From assembly GCA_002398365.1 (NCBI GenBank), contig DGYK01000037.1, positions 1 through 43,020 on the forward strand: a DNA stretch of 43,020 nt. The letters run 5' to 3'. The DNA comes from Flammeovirgaceae bacterium UBA5008. GTDB lineage: Bacteria > Bacteroidota > Bacteroidia > Cytophagales > Cyclobacteriaceae. Below are positions 15,913 through 25,214 of the stretch, piece by piece (position 1 is the first letter of the stretch; every line of letters begins with the position of its first letter). A program made the position numbers and the translations under genes. The notes under the pieces are model-generated. The model had not been told where the DNA came from. It saw nothing but the letters and a program-made list of their open reading frames with translations, and made no database searches.

Positions 15913-16803
15913 ATGAGACTTGTAGCTATTGGATTTATGGCGCTGTTGATCACAGCTTGTGGATCTAAAAAACCAGATGAGAAAGCCTTTCTGGAAAGCT
16001 TGGATTCTGCCAAAACAGGCCCCACCATTGATGAAGAAGTAATCAGCAGTATTTTGCAACAAATCCCTAGCCCTTTAGAGATTTCCGTTCTTCTGAAGGA
16101 ATCCGGAACTAAGTATAATCCTGCTATTCTCAATACCTCCGAAAACCTTTCCAAATACAACAGCAACTACAAAAAGGCGTTGAATTTGGGAGTGTATGGT
16201 ACCGATTTGGGATACACCAATATCTACGAACAGAACCAGGATGGTTTAAAGTACCTCACCTCCATCAAATCACTGGCTGATGGTTTAAACATCGGACAAT
16301 TCTTTGATATTGAGACCATTGGCCGCCTGGCTACCAATAGCAAAAACCTCGATTCATTGTTGCTCATCACAACCCAGAATTTTAACAGCATTAACCATTA
16401 TTTGCAGACCCAAAGCCGTGCTAATCTCAGCGTCCTTTTACTAATCGGGGGTTGGGTGGAGGCCATGCAAATTACCTGTCAGGTCGCTGCAAAAGACCCA
16501 AAAAACAAAGAATTACAAGAAAAAATTGGTGAACAGAAGATTATTTTGGAGCAAATTGTGCTTTTGTTGAGTTTTTATAAGGATGACGCAAATATGGCAT
16601 CTTTATTGAAGGATATGGAAGAGTTGAAAGGCGCTTTTGACAAGATCAACATTACGTACACCTATAAAGAGTCGACTATGGAAATTGTAGATGGCGTAGC
16701 GGTAATCAAAGACAATAGCACCACAACCATTAACATAACAGACCAAGATGTGGAAGCAATCCGCAATTTGACTAATTCAATAAGAAACAAAATAATCAGT
16801 TAA
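15913..16803 (+). CDS. Hypothetical lipoprotein
   Basis: A 296-residue exported lipoprotein. The signal peptide MRLVAIGFMALLITAC ends in a lipobox with the lipidated Cys16, followed by GSKKPDE. The mature part is mostly helical, with long segments lacking cysteines, and ends in a beta-like stretch (SYTYKES-like repeats of Thr) and a final helix (VEAIRNLTNSIRNKIIS). I recognise no characterised family; proteins of similar layout occur widely in Bacteroidota. A promoter match lies just upstream, and the secreted protein gene follows 20 bases behind, so they form a two-gene unit. Lying after the sia-type operon it may be an accessory of the transporter, but nothing in the sequence proves this. 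Confidence 0.78.
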   Translation: MRLVAIGFMALLITACGSKKPDEKAFLESLDSAKTGPTIDEEVISSILQQIPSPLEISVLLKESGTKYNPAILNTSENLSKYNSNYKKALNLGVYGTDLGYTNIYEQNQDGLKYLTSIKSLADGLNIGQFFDIETIGRLATNSKNLDSLLLITTQNFNSINHYLQTQSRANLSVLLLIGGWVEAMQITCQVAAKDPKNKELQEKIGEQKIILEQIVLLLSFYKDDANMASLLKDMEELKGAFDKINITYTYKESTMEIVDGVAVIKDNSTTTINITDQDVEAIRNLTNSIRNKIIS

Positions 16804-16823
16804 CTTTCGAATTCTTGAAACAT

Positions 16824-17255
16824 ATGAAAAAGGTTCTTTCCATTCTTACATTCATTTCGCTGATTAGCGTGGGATCCATTGACTTGAACGGTCAGTGTAA
16901 CCCCGACAATTTTGCCAACGCCTGCATTCCTAAGCTGGCTTCGGGTTTCAACTTCCTGAAAAGCTATAAAGTAGACGGTGAAGGCGGTGCAAAAGATAAA
17001 GTAGAATATAGCTACGTTTTCACCAAAGGAACTCAATATATGATTAACCTGTGTGCCAATGGTGCCGCTACGGATGGAATCGTTGTTACGTTGTTTGACA
17101 GCGGTCGTAATAAAGTAGCTACGAGCAAAATCAATGGTCAGTTCATCTCGGCTATTGCCTATCCTTGCAATGCAACCGGCATCTACTACATTCAATATAC
17201 ATTTGATGGTTCTGCCGGAAAATGCGGTGGAAGCGCACTCGGCTTTAAACGATAG
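16824..17255 (+). CDS. Hypothetical secreted protein
   Basis: A 143-residue protein with a signal peptide (MKKVLSILTFISLISVGSID, cleavage probably near NGQ-C24) and four cysteines in the first two thirds plus one near the end, which may form disulphides. The mature part is beta-rich and contains KGTQYMINLCANGAATDGI and IYYIQYTFDG, similar in style to pre-peptidase C-terminal-type beta sandwiches, although no firm match can be claimed. An in-frame TTG lies three codons upstream; ATG 16824 is chosen because it directly starts the basic signal-peptide region. It follows the lipoprotein gene by 20 bases and is followed by a strong hairpin terminator, making it the last gene of the rightward block. 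Confidence 0.75.
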   Translation: MKKVLSILTFISLISVGSIDLNGQCNPDNFANACIPKLASGFNFLKSYKVDGEGGAKDKVEYSYVFTKGTQYMINLCANGAATDGIVVTLFDSGRNKVATSKINGQFISAIAYPCNATGIYYIQYTFDGSAGKCGGSALGFKR

Positions 17256-17273
17256 ATAACAGATCAAATCATT

Positions 17274-17310
17274 AAAAAAAGGCTGTCTTTTGAGACGGCC
17301 TTTTTTATTT
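17274..17310. terminator. Bidirectional hairpin terminator
   Basis: A stem formed by AGGCTGTCT and AGACGGCCT (one G-U pair) encloses a TTTG loop, flanked by a run of A on the left (17274-17280) and T on the right (17301-17306). It can terminate both the rightward block and the convergent mutS2 transcript; the mutS2 stop codon (17305-17307) lies within its right flank. Confidence 0.88.
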
Positions 17311-19671
17311 TAATACCACCACCGTAATCCCATCGCCTCCCCTATCCACGTGCTCGTCTTTCACCGAAGCAACCGCTTTCACTTTCTTCAGTTGCTCGCG
17401 CACGACCTTTCGTAACACGCCTTCGCCTTTGCCATGCAATATTTTCAATTCCGCCTGACTCAACAAGATGGCATTGTCCAGGAACTCTTCCAGCAAAGGG
17501 GCCACTTCTTCAACCCGCTTGCCGCGAATATCGAGGCTTGGAACAAAAGTGGATTGTTTGCTCATCAGGTCTACGCCAAAAGTGCGTTTTGATTTTGTTG
17601 CTGACGGTTCCACCAGATCACTTCGCACGAGTTGATTTAACTTCAAATGCGATTGAATGATACCAAACTGCACGACCACCGAATTTCCCTTGATAGATAA
17701 AATGGTACCCGTCACTTCCTGACCGATCATACGCACTTTATCGCCCACTTTTAAAACTACCGGAGTGGTTGCTACCACTACCGGTTGAGCGGGCTCTACT
17801 TTTTTAGCGAGTTCCTGCAAGCCGGTGCGTACTTTACGGGTCTCCTGCTTATTCGCTTTGTTCTCCTGAATATGCCGAATCGTCTTTTCGATTTCACGAT
17901 TGGTTTCTTTTAAAAGGTAGGCCGCTTCGGTTTTCGCTTTGTTGATGATTTCTTTTTTCTTGGTCTCGAGTTCGTCCGCCAGCGATTCGTAGCGGTTGAG
18001 TGCCTGACTCAACTCTTTTTCCTTTTGCTGAATCTCGCGCTGACGTTTTTCCAAGTTCAGTTTGTCTTGCGCTACATTTTTCATTAGCGATTCCAAACCA
18101 ATTAATTCCTTACCAATGATCTGTTCCGCGCGATCAATCGTCTGCCGGGGAAGACCCGTTTTACGCGCAATCTCTAATGCGAATGAACTGCCCGGTTTCC
18201 CTAATTCCAATCGAAAGAGCGGTTCCAGATTTTTAGTATCAAACTGCATGGAGCCATTTCGAATGCCCCTCGTGCTTTCCGCAAATAACTTCAGATTATA
18301 ATAGTGTGTAGTAGCGATGCCCCACACCTTCTTTTCCACCAAAGTGGCGAGAATGGCTTCCGCGATTCCTCCTCCAAAATTCGGATCAGTGCCCGAGCCC
18401 AACTCATCCATCAAAACCAACGAACGACCTTGCGCATGGGTAAGAAAGTAACTCATGTTTCGCAAATGCGAACTGTAGGTACTCAAATCATTCTCCATCG
18501 ACTGCTGATCACCGATGTCCAGGAAAATGCACTCAAAAATTCCAACCGTAGATCGCTCGTCTAGGGGTGCGAGCAAGCCACACTGCACCATGTATTGAAT
18601 CAAACCAACTGTTTTTAGGCAAACTGATTTTCCACCGGCATTCGGTCCCGAAACCAGCAGAAAGGGATTATCCGAAGTCAGATCAATATCCAAGGGTACG
18701 ACTTTCTTATTCGACTTTTGGAGCGTGAGGTGCAGTAATGGATGGCGCGCCTGCATCCAATTCAAATCCGAATGTTCTTTGAGTTGCGGAAGGGTAGCTT
18801 CAATCTCCGAAGCAAATCTCACTTTGGCCCGAATGAAATCGAGGGTGGCCAAAAAAGAAAATGCTTGCTGAACATCCGGCAAATTCAATCGCAATTGAGT
18901 CGTCAACTCACGCAGAATACGAATCAACTCTCTCCGCTCGGCATGCAGCAAATCACGAATCTCATTATTGGCTTCCAACACCTCGCTGGGTTCCATGTAA
19001 ATGGTTTGGCCGGTGGCCGATTCATCCATGATAAAGCCTTTCATCTTGCGCTTGTGCTCCGCCAGAATAGGGATCACCACTCTTCCTTCACGAATGGTAG
19101 GCGATGCGCCTTCAGGCACCCAGCCCTGCCCTACCGCTTGCCGAAAAAGTTGGTCGGTAAGTCTACGCACTTTGCCCTCCTCATCTTTTAACTGCTTGCG
19201 GATGCGGGCCAACTCCGGACTGGCATTGTCACGAAGCTTGCCGGCATCATCAAACTTCGATGCGACCATTTTAACCATGGCCGGTGAAAGGGTAAGCTGC
19301 GCAGACATCTGACTCAACTGCGGATACAACTCTGCTGCTTTGTTCAAATACTCTTTGCAATCCAAGATTGCCTGTAAAGAGAGTACAATTTCCCGTAAAG
19401 GTTCCTCTTCTATAAAACTATCTTCAATAGCTATTGTAGGATACAGATCGCTGGGATCAAAAAAGTGAGATGCAGGAAACGGAGCACCGCTCTGCTGAAT
19501 TTTTTGGTATTCGACTGTTTGCTCTAATAGCTTCTTAACAAAGACAAAATTGGACGAAAAACGCATTTCGTTTACGCGCTTCATACCCAACGAACTTTGG
19601 CAGAAATCCTGCAGCCGCTGTCGGATTTGGTCAAACCCAATTTTACTTTCAAATTCCTTCGGAAAAATCAT
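17305..19671 (-). CDS. mutS2: MutS2 endonuclease / ribosome-rescue ATPase
   Basis: A 788-residue MutS2. Family members bind branched DNA and suppress recombination, and in some bacteria split collided ribosomes. The MutS-type ATPase has Walker A GPNAGGKS (342-349) and Walker B MDELGSGTDP (421-430). A long helical clamp follows, including a Lys/Glu-rich coiled coil at about 520-620, then a small KOW-like beta segment (KVGDKVRMIGQEVTGTIL), and the Smr nuclease domain at the C-terminus with LDIRGKR and HGKGEG. The mismatch-recognition domain of MutS1 is missing, as expected. The length is normal for the family. It lies eight bases behind the DUF4296 lipoprotein gene and ends at the bidirectional terminator. 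Confidence 0.95.
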   Translation of the reverse strand: MIFPKEFESKIGFDQIRQRLQDFCQSSLGMKRVNEMRFSSNFVFVKKLLEQTVEYQKIQQSGAPFPASHFFDPSDLYPTIAIEDSFIEEEPLREIVLSLQAILDCKEYLNKAAELYPQLSQMSAQLTLSPAMVKMVASKFDDAGKLRDNASPELARIRKQLKDEEGKVRRLTDQLFRQAVGQGWVPEGASPTIREGRVVIPILAEHKRKMKGFIMDESATGQTIYMEPSEVLEANNEIRDLLHAERRELIRILRELTTQLRLNLPDVQQAFSFLATLDFIRAKVRFASEIEATLPQLKEHSDLNWMQARHPLLHLTLQKSNKKVVPLDIDLTSDNPFLLVSGPNAGGKSVCLKTVGLIQYMVQCGLLAPLDERSTVGIFECIFLDIGDQQSMENDLSTYSSHLRNMSYFLTHAQGRSLVLMDELGSGTDPNFGGGIAEAILATLVEKKVWGIATTHYYNLKLFAESTRGIRNGSMQFDTKNLEPLFRLELGKPGSSFALEIARKTGLPRQTIDRAEQIIGKELIGLESLMKNVAQDKLNLEKRQREIQQKEKELSQALNRYESLADELETKKKEIINKAKTEAAYLLKETNREIEKTIRHIQENKANKQETRKVRTGLQELAKKVEPAQPVVVATTPVVLKVGDKVRMIGQEVTGTILSIKGNSVVVQFGIIQSHLKLNQLVRSDLVEPSATKSKRTFGVDLMSKQSTFVPSLDIRGKRVEEVAPLLEEFLDNAILLSQAELKILHGKGEGVLRKVVREQLKKVKAVASVKDEHVDRGGDGITVVVLK

Positions 19672-19679
19672 ACCGCAGA

Positions 19680-20066
19680 TTAATCTTTCACCGTTTTTTG
19701 CTCCTTCAAACTGAGCGAATCAATCAACGCATCGTAGACGGCCTCTAAATCCTTAGGGTTTTCGAGATAATACACATAGGTTTTCTTCAACGTAGAATCG
19801 CTGATGGCAAATTTGCTCTTCAATTTTTCTTCGTAGGGTATAAAAATCTTGATGGCGGAATCTTTCGGCAATGAGCGGGCTTCGAGATGCGCTTCGGCCA
19901 CGTACATTTCAATCAAAAAAGAATTAAGTTGAGGTTGTGTCAACACCCCCGCAGGTAGTTCCTTTTTAGGCGCTGCGCAGCTCACTAAAACCCATAAGCC
20001 AATCACAGGCATTAGCCTGACCGGCCAAGCCATTCTCTTCATCTTCCGTCTTCTGCGCATGTCCAT
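19680..20066 (-). CDS. DUF4296 lipoprotein
   Basis: A 128-residue lipoprotein with a very basic N-terminus (MDMRRRRKMKRM), a hydrophobic core and the lipobox LVSC, so the mature protein begins at CAAPKKE. The body is helical and contains the DUF4296 features: QPQLNSFLIEMYVAEAH and a second region around SDSTLKKTYVYYLENPKDL. The function of the domain is unknown; it is confined largely to Bacteroidota. Internal ATG codons at residues 3, 9 and 12 are alternative starts, and the one at residue 9 would still give a normal signal peptide. It is transcribed with mutS2 (8-base gap) and diverges from the DUF58 gene. Confidence 0.83.
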   Translation of the reverse strand: MDMRRRRKMKRMAWPVRLMPVIGLWVLVSCAAPKKELPAGVLTQPQLNSFLIEMYVAEAHLEARSLPKDSAIKIFIPYEEKLKSKFAISDSTLKKTYVYYLENPKDLEAVYDALIDSLSLKEQKTVKD

Positions 20067-20116
20067 AATCTTATCCTTTCACGTAAAACAACCGGCACGA
20101 AATTAACCATATTTCT

Positions 20117-20124
20117 TATTTTTG
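20117..20124 (+). promoter_or_regulatory. Candidate -7 box TATTTTTG for the DUF58-BatA cluster
   Basis: A full match to TAnnTTTG. Transcription would begin near 20131, which makes the TTG at 20129 unsuitable as a start and favours the GTG at 20147. No clear -33 TTTG is seen at the right distance. Confidence 0.45.
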
Positions 20125-20146
20125 CCGTTTGACAGGGATACTCGGT

Positions 20147-21025
20147 GTGAAAGAACTTCTTAAAAAGCTGCAAAAATACGAAATCCAAATCCGCAAGGCT
20201 GTGAATAGCCAGATGCAGGGTGATTTTCATTCCATTTTTAAGGGCACGGGTTTAGAATTTGATGATGTTCGCCCGTATCAGTATGGCGATGATATCCGCA
20301 CCATCGACTGGAACGTGTCTGCCAAAGGGCATGGCACCTTCGTAAAGACCTTCAAAGAAGAAAAAGAGCAAACCATATTCTTTATTCTGGATGTCAGTGC
20401 TTCGCAAGAAATTGGCAGCCCCGGTAAAACCAAAGTAGATATTGGCAAGGAAGTGTGTGGCGTGCTGGCATTGTCAGGTGCTAAAGAATCGAGCCAGATC
20501 GGGTTGATTTGTTTTTCCGATGAACGGGAGAAATTCATCAAACCTAAAAAAGGAATGCAGCAAGCCTACGATATTATCTACAACATTGTGAAGCTGCAGC
20601 CAAAATCGCTCAAAACAAATTTAAGCAAAGCCATTTCTTTTGCGCTCAACTCGATCAAGCGCAGAAGCGTGATTGTGATGATTTCCGATTTTATTGACGA
20701 GGGTTATTACCACAATTTGAAATCGCTGGCGCGCAGGCACGACCTGGTCATTATCAAAATCAGCGACAAGCGCGAAACACAGTTGCCGAAACTGGGGATT
20801 ATTCCGGTGCTCGACAAAGAGAGCAGGAAGACCATGTGGGTGAATACTTCGTTTGGCGGATTTCGGGAAGCCATTGCTTCGCATCATGGTCAACGCCAGG
20901 AAGAGTTGGCGAGTTTCAGCCGCAAACATCAAATCAATTTCATTTCCATTGACACCAATGAGGACTATGTTCCGAAGTTGCTCAAGTTATTTAAGATGAG
21001 GAATAAATCGTTTAAAAGTGTTTAG
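20147..21025 (+). CDS. DUF58 domain protein of the Bat cluster
   Basis: A 292-residue protein with the DUF58 signature in its first third (FKGTGLEFDDVRPYQYGDD, then IRTIDWNVSA) and a degenerate von Willebrand A fold behind it (FFILDVSAS resembles the MIDAS DxSxS motif; ISDFID follows at about 185). DUF58 proteins accompany MoxR AAA+ ATPases and Bat proteins, and are thought to help assemble or chaperone envelope complexes. The frame is open from TTG 20129, but a TAnnTTTG box at 20117-20124 and the family's usual N-terminus favour GTG 20147. Its stop overlaps the next gene by eight bases. No moxR gene is next to it: the upstream neighbour is the divergent DUF4296 gene. Confidence 0.86.
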   Translation: MKELLKKLQKYEIQIRKAVNSQMQGDFHSIFKGTGLEFDDVRPYQYGDDIRTIDWNVSAKGHGTFVKTFKEEKEQTIFFILDVSASQEIGSPGKTKVDIGKEVCGVLALSGAKESSQIGLICFSDEREKFIKPKKGMQQAYDIIYNIVKLQPKSLKTNLSKAISFALNSIKRRSVIVMISDFIDEGYYHNLKSLARRHDLVIIKISDKRETQLPKLGIIPVLDKESRKTMWVNTSFGGFREAIASHHGQRQEELASFSRKHQINFISIDTNEDYVPKLLKLFKMRNKSFKSV

Positions 21026-21917
21026 TAGAATACTCGTTTTAAGTGCGTGCCTGTTGGTGTCTATCTTTTCTTCTGCGCAAGAGGTTAAAGTACGCGGCCA
21101 TTTTTCTGCCGACAGTATTCAAATCGGGAAGCCTATCTCCTACTACCTCAGTGCCCGCTATCCGGAAAAGAAAACGGTTTTGTTTCCCGACTCCAGCTAC
21201 TCCTTCGCTCCTTTTGAATTTCTTAAAAAGAACTACGTTCCTACCGTTACCAAAGACGGCATCAGCTACGACAGCGTCATCTACAAGCTCACTACATTTG
21301 AAATAGACAGTTTACAAACGTTAAGCCTCCCGGTTTTTGTAGTCGAAGACCAAGACTGCACACGAGTGGTTCCCATTACTGATACCGTCATTTTTGATAA
21401 GACGGTTGAAAATCTGCCCGACTCGACACAGTTGGCAAAAATTCCATTGAAGACCAACACGAATTATTGGAATGTTTCGTGGTTGCTGAATTATCCATTG
21501 CTCTCAATTATTGGTGGCATCATTATCGTTGTGCTGGTGATCATCTGGTTGGTATTTGGAAGGCGAATCCGAAATCATTTTCAGCGCAAGCGTTTGACAA
21601 AAAAACACCTGGCCTTCTTAGAAAATTTCAATCAGTGGATCGAACGCAGCGAATCCGATGGCTCCGCTAAATCTGCAGAAACCGCGCTCTTCATCTGGAA
21701 AAAATATATCGAAGATTTGCTGGGGCGACCGTACACCAAGTTCACCACCAAAGAGATAAGCCAATACGAATCCGATCCGCGTTTGATGGAATCGCTTTGG
21801 GCCATTGACCGGATGATCTATGCGCAACAATCGCAAGGGAAAGGTTTGTTTGCCAACCTGAAGAGTTATAGCGAAGATCAGTATTTCAAAAAATTAGAAG
21901 AGATAAAAAATGGATAG
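21018..21917 (+). CDS. Bat-cluster membrane protein, single-pass
   Basis: A 299-residue protein with a signal peptide (FSRILVLSACLLVSIFSSAQ), a periplasmic beta-rich domain (about 21-155), one transmembrane helix (LLSIIGGIIIVVLVIIWLVF, about 160-182) and a cytoplasmic helical domain of about 115 residues. The same architecture is found in the unnamed protein between DUF58 and BatA in Bacteroidota aerotolerance clusters (related to DUF4381/BatD-like proteins). It begins at GTG 21018, overlapping the DUF58 stop by eight bases, and its end overlaps the batA start by eight bases, so the three genes are translationally coupled. A role in presenting a periplasmic ligand to the VWA proteins is inferred from context. 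Confidence 0.78.
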   Translation: MFSRILVLSACLLVSIFSSAQEVKVRGHFSADSIQIGKPISYYLSARYPEKKTVLFPDSSYSFAPFEFLKKNYVPTVTKDGISYDSVIYKLTTFEIDSLQTLSLPVFVVEDQDCTRVVPITDTVIFDKTVENLPDSTQLAKIPLKTNTNYWNVSWLLNYPLLSIIGGIIIVVLVIIWLVFGRRIRNHFQRKRLTKKHLAFLENFNQWIERSESDGSAKSAETALFIWKKYIEDLLGRPYTKFTTKEISQYESDPRLMESLWAIDRMIYAQQSQGKGLFANLKSYSEDQYFKKLEEIKNG

Positions 21918-22953
21918 TCTGATCGATCCGTGGTATTCACCGGAATGGTTTACTCCTACCGTGTTAAAAGGGTTCACGTGGGAGAATCAGATGCTATTGT
22001 ATGGCTTATTCGGCATTCCGCTTCTTTTTATCATCCGTTGGTTGACGCGTTATTATTTTAATCAGAAGTTGCCGGTGGCTCTCACTAAGAGTGATTTAAA
22101 AAGTTCGCCCGTTAATTTGATTCGGTTATTGCCTGAAATTGTTTTGGCGCTGGTGCTTGCACTCTTGTTGGTGGCATTAGCACGTCCACAAAAAACAAAT
22201 GAAAAAGTAGAACAGTGGACAGAAGGTATTGACATCATGATTGCATTGGATATTTCTCAATCCATGCAAATTGAAGATTTTAAACCCAACCGATTGGAAG
22301 CTGCCAAAGATGTGGCGCGCGACTTTATCAAAGGCCGAAAACAAGATCGCATCGGGTTAGTAGTTTTTTCGGGTGATGCCTTCTCACTCGCACCGCTTAC
22401 GACTGATTATGATTTGTTACAATCATACCTGAATGACATCTCCTTTGAGATGATTGAATCGCGAGGCACCGCAATTGGTAGTGCCATGGCGGTGGTGACC
22501 AACCGCATGCGCGAATCGGAATCAAAATCTAAAGTGTGTATATTAATCAGTGATGGTGACAACACAGCCGGTAATATCGATCCTATAACAGCGGCTGAAT
22601 TAGCGGATGCGTACAATATTAAAATCTATACAATTGTAGTAGGCAAAGAAGGAATGGTGCCATTTGGTAAAGACTTTTTTGGGCGCCCACAAATGGTTGA
22701 AAATTCCATAGACGAAACAACCATGCGCAAAATTGCTGAAATCGGTAAAGGTGAATTTTTCCGTGTTACCGATAACGAAGCGTTGGTAAGTGTATTCAAA
22801 CGCATCGATCAATATGAAAAAGCAGAAATCAAAGAGAGTCGTTTTAAGGACACCTCTGATTTCTACTTTATTTATTTGAAATGGGCTTTGGTTCTGTTCT
22901 TGCTCTGGTTGTTGCTCAAGTCATCATTTCTCAGCAACATTCTTCAAGATTAA
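21910..22953 (+). CDS. batA: BatA-type VWA domain membrane protein
   Basis: A 347-residue membrane protein. Two N-terminal helices (about 27-45 and 72-92) and one at the C-terminus (about 325-343) enclose a von Willebrand A domain. The metal-ion-dependent adhesion site is intact: DISQS (114-118), Thr187 in RGTAIG and Asp215 in ISDGD. Bat proteins were first linked to aerotolerance in Bacteroides and are now seen as partners of MoxR ATPases in envelope processes. The start overlaps the preceding gene. No BatB, BatC or BatD gene follows: the stop at 22953 abuts the convergent TonB receptor stop. The cluster is therefore shorter than the typical one. Confidence 0.9.
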   Translation: MDSLIDPWYSPEWFTPTVLKGFTWENQMLLYGLFGIPLLFIIRWLTRYYFNQKLPVALTKSDLKSSPVNLIRLLPEIVLALVLALLLVALARPQKTNEKVEQWTEGIDIMIALDISQSMQIEDFKPNRLEAAKDVARDFIKGRKQDRIGLVVFSGDAFSLAPLTTDYDLLQSYLNDISFEMIESRGTAIGSAMAVVTNRMRESESKSKVCILISDGDNTAGNIDPITAAELADAYNIKIYTIVVGKEGMVPFGKDFFGRPQMVENSIDETTMRKIAEIGKGEFFRVTDNEALVSVFKRIDQYEKAEIKESRFKDTSDFYFIYLKWALVLFLLWLLLKSSFLSNILQD

Positions 22954-25212
22954 CTACTTCACGCGGTAGCGAAAACCGGCATACCACATTCTTCCAAACA
23001 CCGGCCCCCATACCATCGAACTATCAAAGTAGGTATTGAATGGCTCTGTAGCTGCAACGATTGGATTGGCAAGATTATAGTCGGTGATGTTTTCAATGCC
23101 CAAGTATACACTCCACCGATCGCCAAAGTCTTTCGTAGCTTGTGCATTCATCATTACGAAGGGTGAAGAAAAAGCAGGTAGCCGGTAAACAGCTGGATTC
23201 GAGGTCGTATTGGGAATTCGTTGCTCACCTACGCGTGTAACTGTATAATCAAATGCCCAGCCATTTTTAGTTTTGTAAGCCAGATTGATAAATGCGCGAT
23301 CGCGCGGCACTAAAGGACGTTGCGCTCTCCCACTTAAGTAATCCGTTTCTACCGTCAGCCATCGATAAGCCAGGCGCACATCAAATCTTCGCGCCACTTG
23401 ATAATCTACCTGTGCCTGTATGCTATGTGAAAAGGATTTTCCTTTCAGCGAATAGAAGGTGAGTTTAGTGGGATCAACATCCCAATCGGCCACAGCTTGA
23501 TTTTGAAAATCAGTCAAGAAATAATCGAGACTAAAGTTTCCCGGCCGATAATCCAGCGTAAATTCCTGATTGAAATTAAAACCATATACCCATGCCTGAT
23601 CTGGGCTAAAACCATACGCTTTATCTGGCTTACTGTTTGGCAGAACCAGACTACGGCTAGAAGCTAGGAAGCCCGAATTTTCTGTAATAATATTTGCGAC
23701 CCGTGTTCCCGATCCGGTCGAAGCACGCAGCGTGGTTGTCTCCGTCAAGTTGTATTTTAAATGAAGACGAGGCGTAACGATGCTTCCAAACAAATTGTGC
23801 TGATCAACTCGAATACCGGCTATGAGCGAAAACTTTTTTAAGTCATCATACGAATATTCATAAAATACACCCGGCACAACTTCCGTGCGATTGAATTGAA
23901 ATGATGTTCCCACTAAATCGACACGCGCAAGTGATTCGTTGTAATCATCATATACCAAGCTCACGCCCATCTTAAATTTATGAAAGGTATCGCCTATGAT
24001 GGATTGATAAATAAAATTTGCATAGCCGTATTTTTCATCTGCATTGTGTTGAGTTAATCCAAAGTAACTGCGGTGCTGGTGGGTTAGTGCATTTACCTGT
24101 AATCCAAAACTCTTGTAGGGTTTGTCCGGAAACTGATAGCCTAATTTTCCGGTGAATTCATAGCGGTCTGTATTGATTTCAAAACCATAGCGACTAGTCG
24201 TAAACTTATCCCGCGATGGATCAAAATTGGTTTGCCCTCCTTGCTTTAAGTCAGTCAGGTATTTCAAACTGAATTGCCCCAACCAGCCGTTACCGGAATT
24301 GTACACCCAGCGGTTAATCAAATTCACTTGGTTGCCTTTCGGAAAATCGAGAAATGAATCGTTGTTTTGATCCATCTCCAACGGACGGGCACTTCCATGC
24401 ACCAGAAAAGTAGTGGCCCATTTTTTGGTGACTTGCGAAGTAACAATCACATTCGTCTCCATACGGGCAGATTGGTTGATGTAGCCATTCACATAGAGCT
24501 TATCACTCTCTTGCGGCTTCTTCAATTCCACATTGATTTGTCCGGCAATGCTTTCATAGCCATTCACCACAGACCCTACACCTTTTGTAACCTGAATGGA
24601 GTTAATCCATGTTCCCGGTATAAATTGAATACCCTGGCTGGAGGCAAGTCCTCGCACACCCGGCATGTTTTCCAAAGAGATCATGGTATTAGGCCCTGAT
24701 AATCCCAGCATTTGAATTTGACGTGTGCCGGTGATGGCATCGGTAAAGGCTACATCGACAGACGGGTTGGTTTCAAAGCTCTCAGAGAGATTGCAACAGG
24801 CTGCTTTGAATAATTCTTTCTCGTCCATCTCAATCACATTAATCCCCGAAGCCAGATTCACATTACTGGTAGGCTTCCATCCTTCTACTACTACTTCCTG
24901 CAAGTACTGATCCGTTTGCAATTCAACTTTAATATTGCCTTGTTGATCCGCAACGTCTACTGTGTCCGAGCGATAGCCTACAAAACTGATGACTAACTTT
25001 TTGGATTCCGGTGTACGATCGATTAGAAAGACTCCATTCTCTTTGGTGGAAACTCCTTTCGTGGTACCCAGCCAATAGACATTGGCACCAGCTACCGGCT
25101 GATCTTTCCCTTGATTATCTTTTTCAACCACCAATCCCATCAACTTCTGCGCATAAGATGAAATCGAAAAAGTCATCGCTATTAAAATAGCTACAACAAT
25201 TTTTGTTTTCAT
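22954..25212 (-). CDS. TonB-dependent receptor, probably for copper or another metal complex
   Basis: A 752-residue outer-membrane beta-barrel receptor. It has a signal peptide (MKTKIVVAILIAMTFSISSY, cut after YAQ), a carboxypeptidase-regulatory-like domain (about 22-105), a plug (about 125-235; GINVIEMDEKELF, NPSVDVAFTDAITG) and a barrel ending in RMWYAGFRYRVK with the usual aromatic/basic C-terminus. The plug carries AACCNLSESFETNPS, whose paired cysteines are typical of the receptor subfamily encoded beside HMA proteins. It is the third gene of a minus-strand operon (two-base gap after the HMA gene), so import or sensing of a heavy metal, probably copper, is likely. The exact metal is not determinable. 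Confidence 0.88.
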   Translation of the reverse strand: MKTKIVVAILIAMTFSISSYAQKLMGLVVEKDNQGKDQPVAGANVYWLGTTKGVSTKENGVFLIDRTPESKKLVISFVGYRSDTVDVADQQGNIKVELQTDQYLQEVVVEGWKPTSNVNLASGINVIEMDEKELFKAACCNLSESFETNPSVDVAFTDAITGTRQIQMLGLSGPNTMISLENMPGVRGLASSQGIQFIPGTWINSIQVTKGVGSVVNGYESIAGQINVELKKPQESDKLYVNGYINQSARMETNVIVTSQVTKKWATTFLVHGSARPLEMDQNNDSFLDFPKGNQVNLINRWVYNSGNGWLGQFSLKYLTDLKQGGQTNFDPSRDKFTTSRYGFEINTDRYEFTGKLGYQFPDKPYKSFGLQVNALTHQHRSYFGLTQHNADEKYGYANFIYQSIIGDTFHKFKMGVSLVYDDYNESLARVDLVGTSFQFNRTEVVPGVFYEYSYDDLKKFSLIAGIRVDQHNLFGSIVTPRLHLKYNLTETTTLRASTGSGTRVANIITENSGFLASSRSLVLPNSKPDKAYGFSPDQAWVYGFNFNQEFTLDYRPGNFSLDYFLTDFQNQAVADWDVDPTKLTFYSLKGKSFSHSIQAQVDYQVARRFDVRLAYRWLTVETDYLSGRAQRPLVPRDRAFINLAYKTKNGWAFDYTVTRVGEQRIPNTTSNPAVYRLPAFSSPFVMMNAQATKDFGDRWSVYLGIENITDYNLANPIVAATEPFNTYFDSSMVWGPVFGRMWYAGFRYRVK

Positions 25213-25214
25213 AC

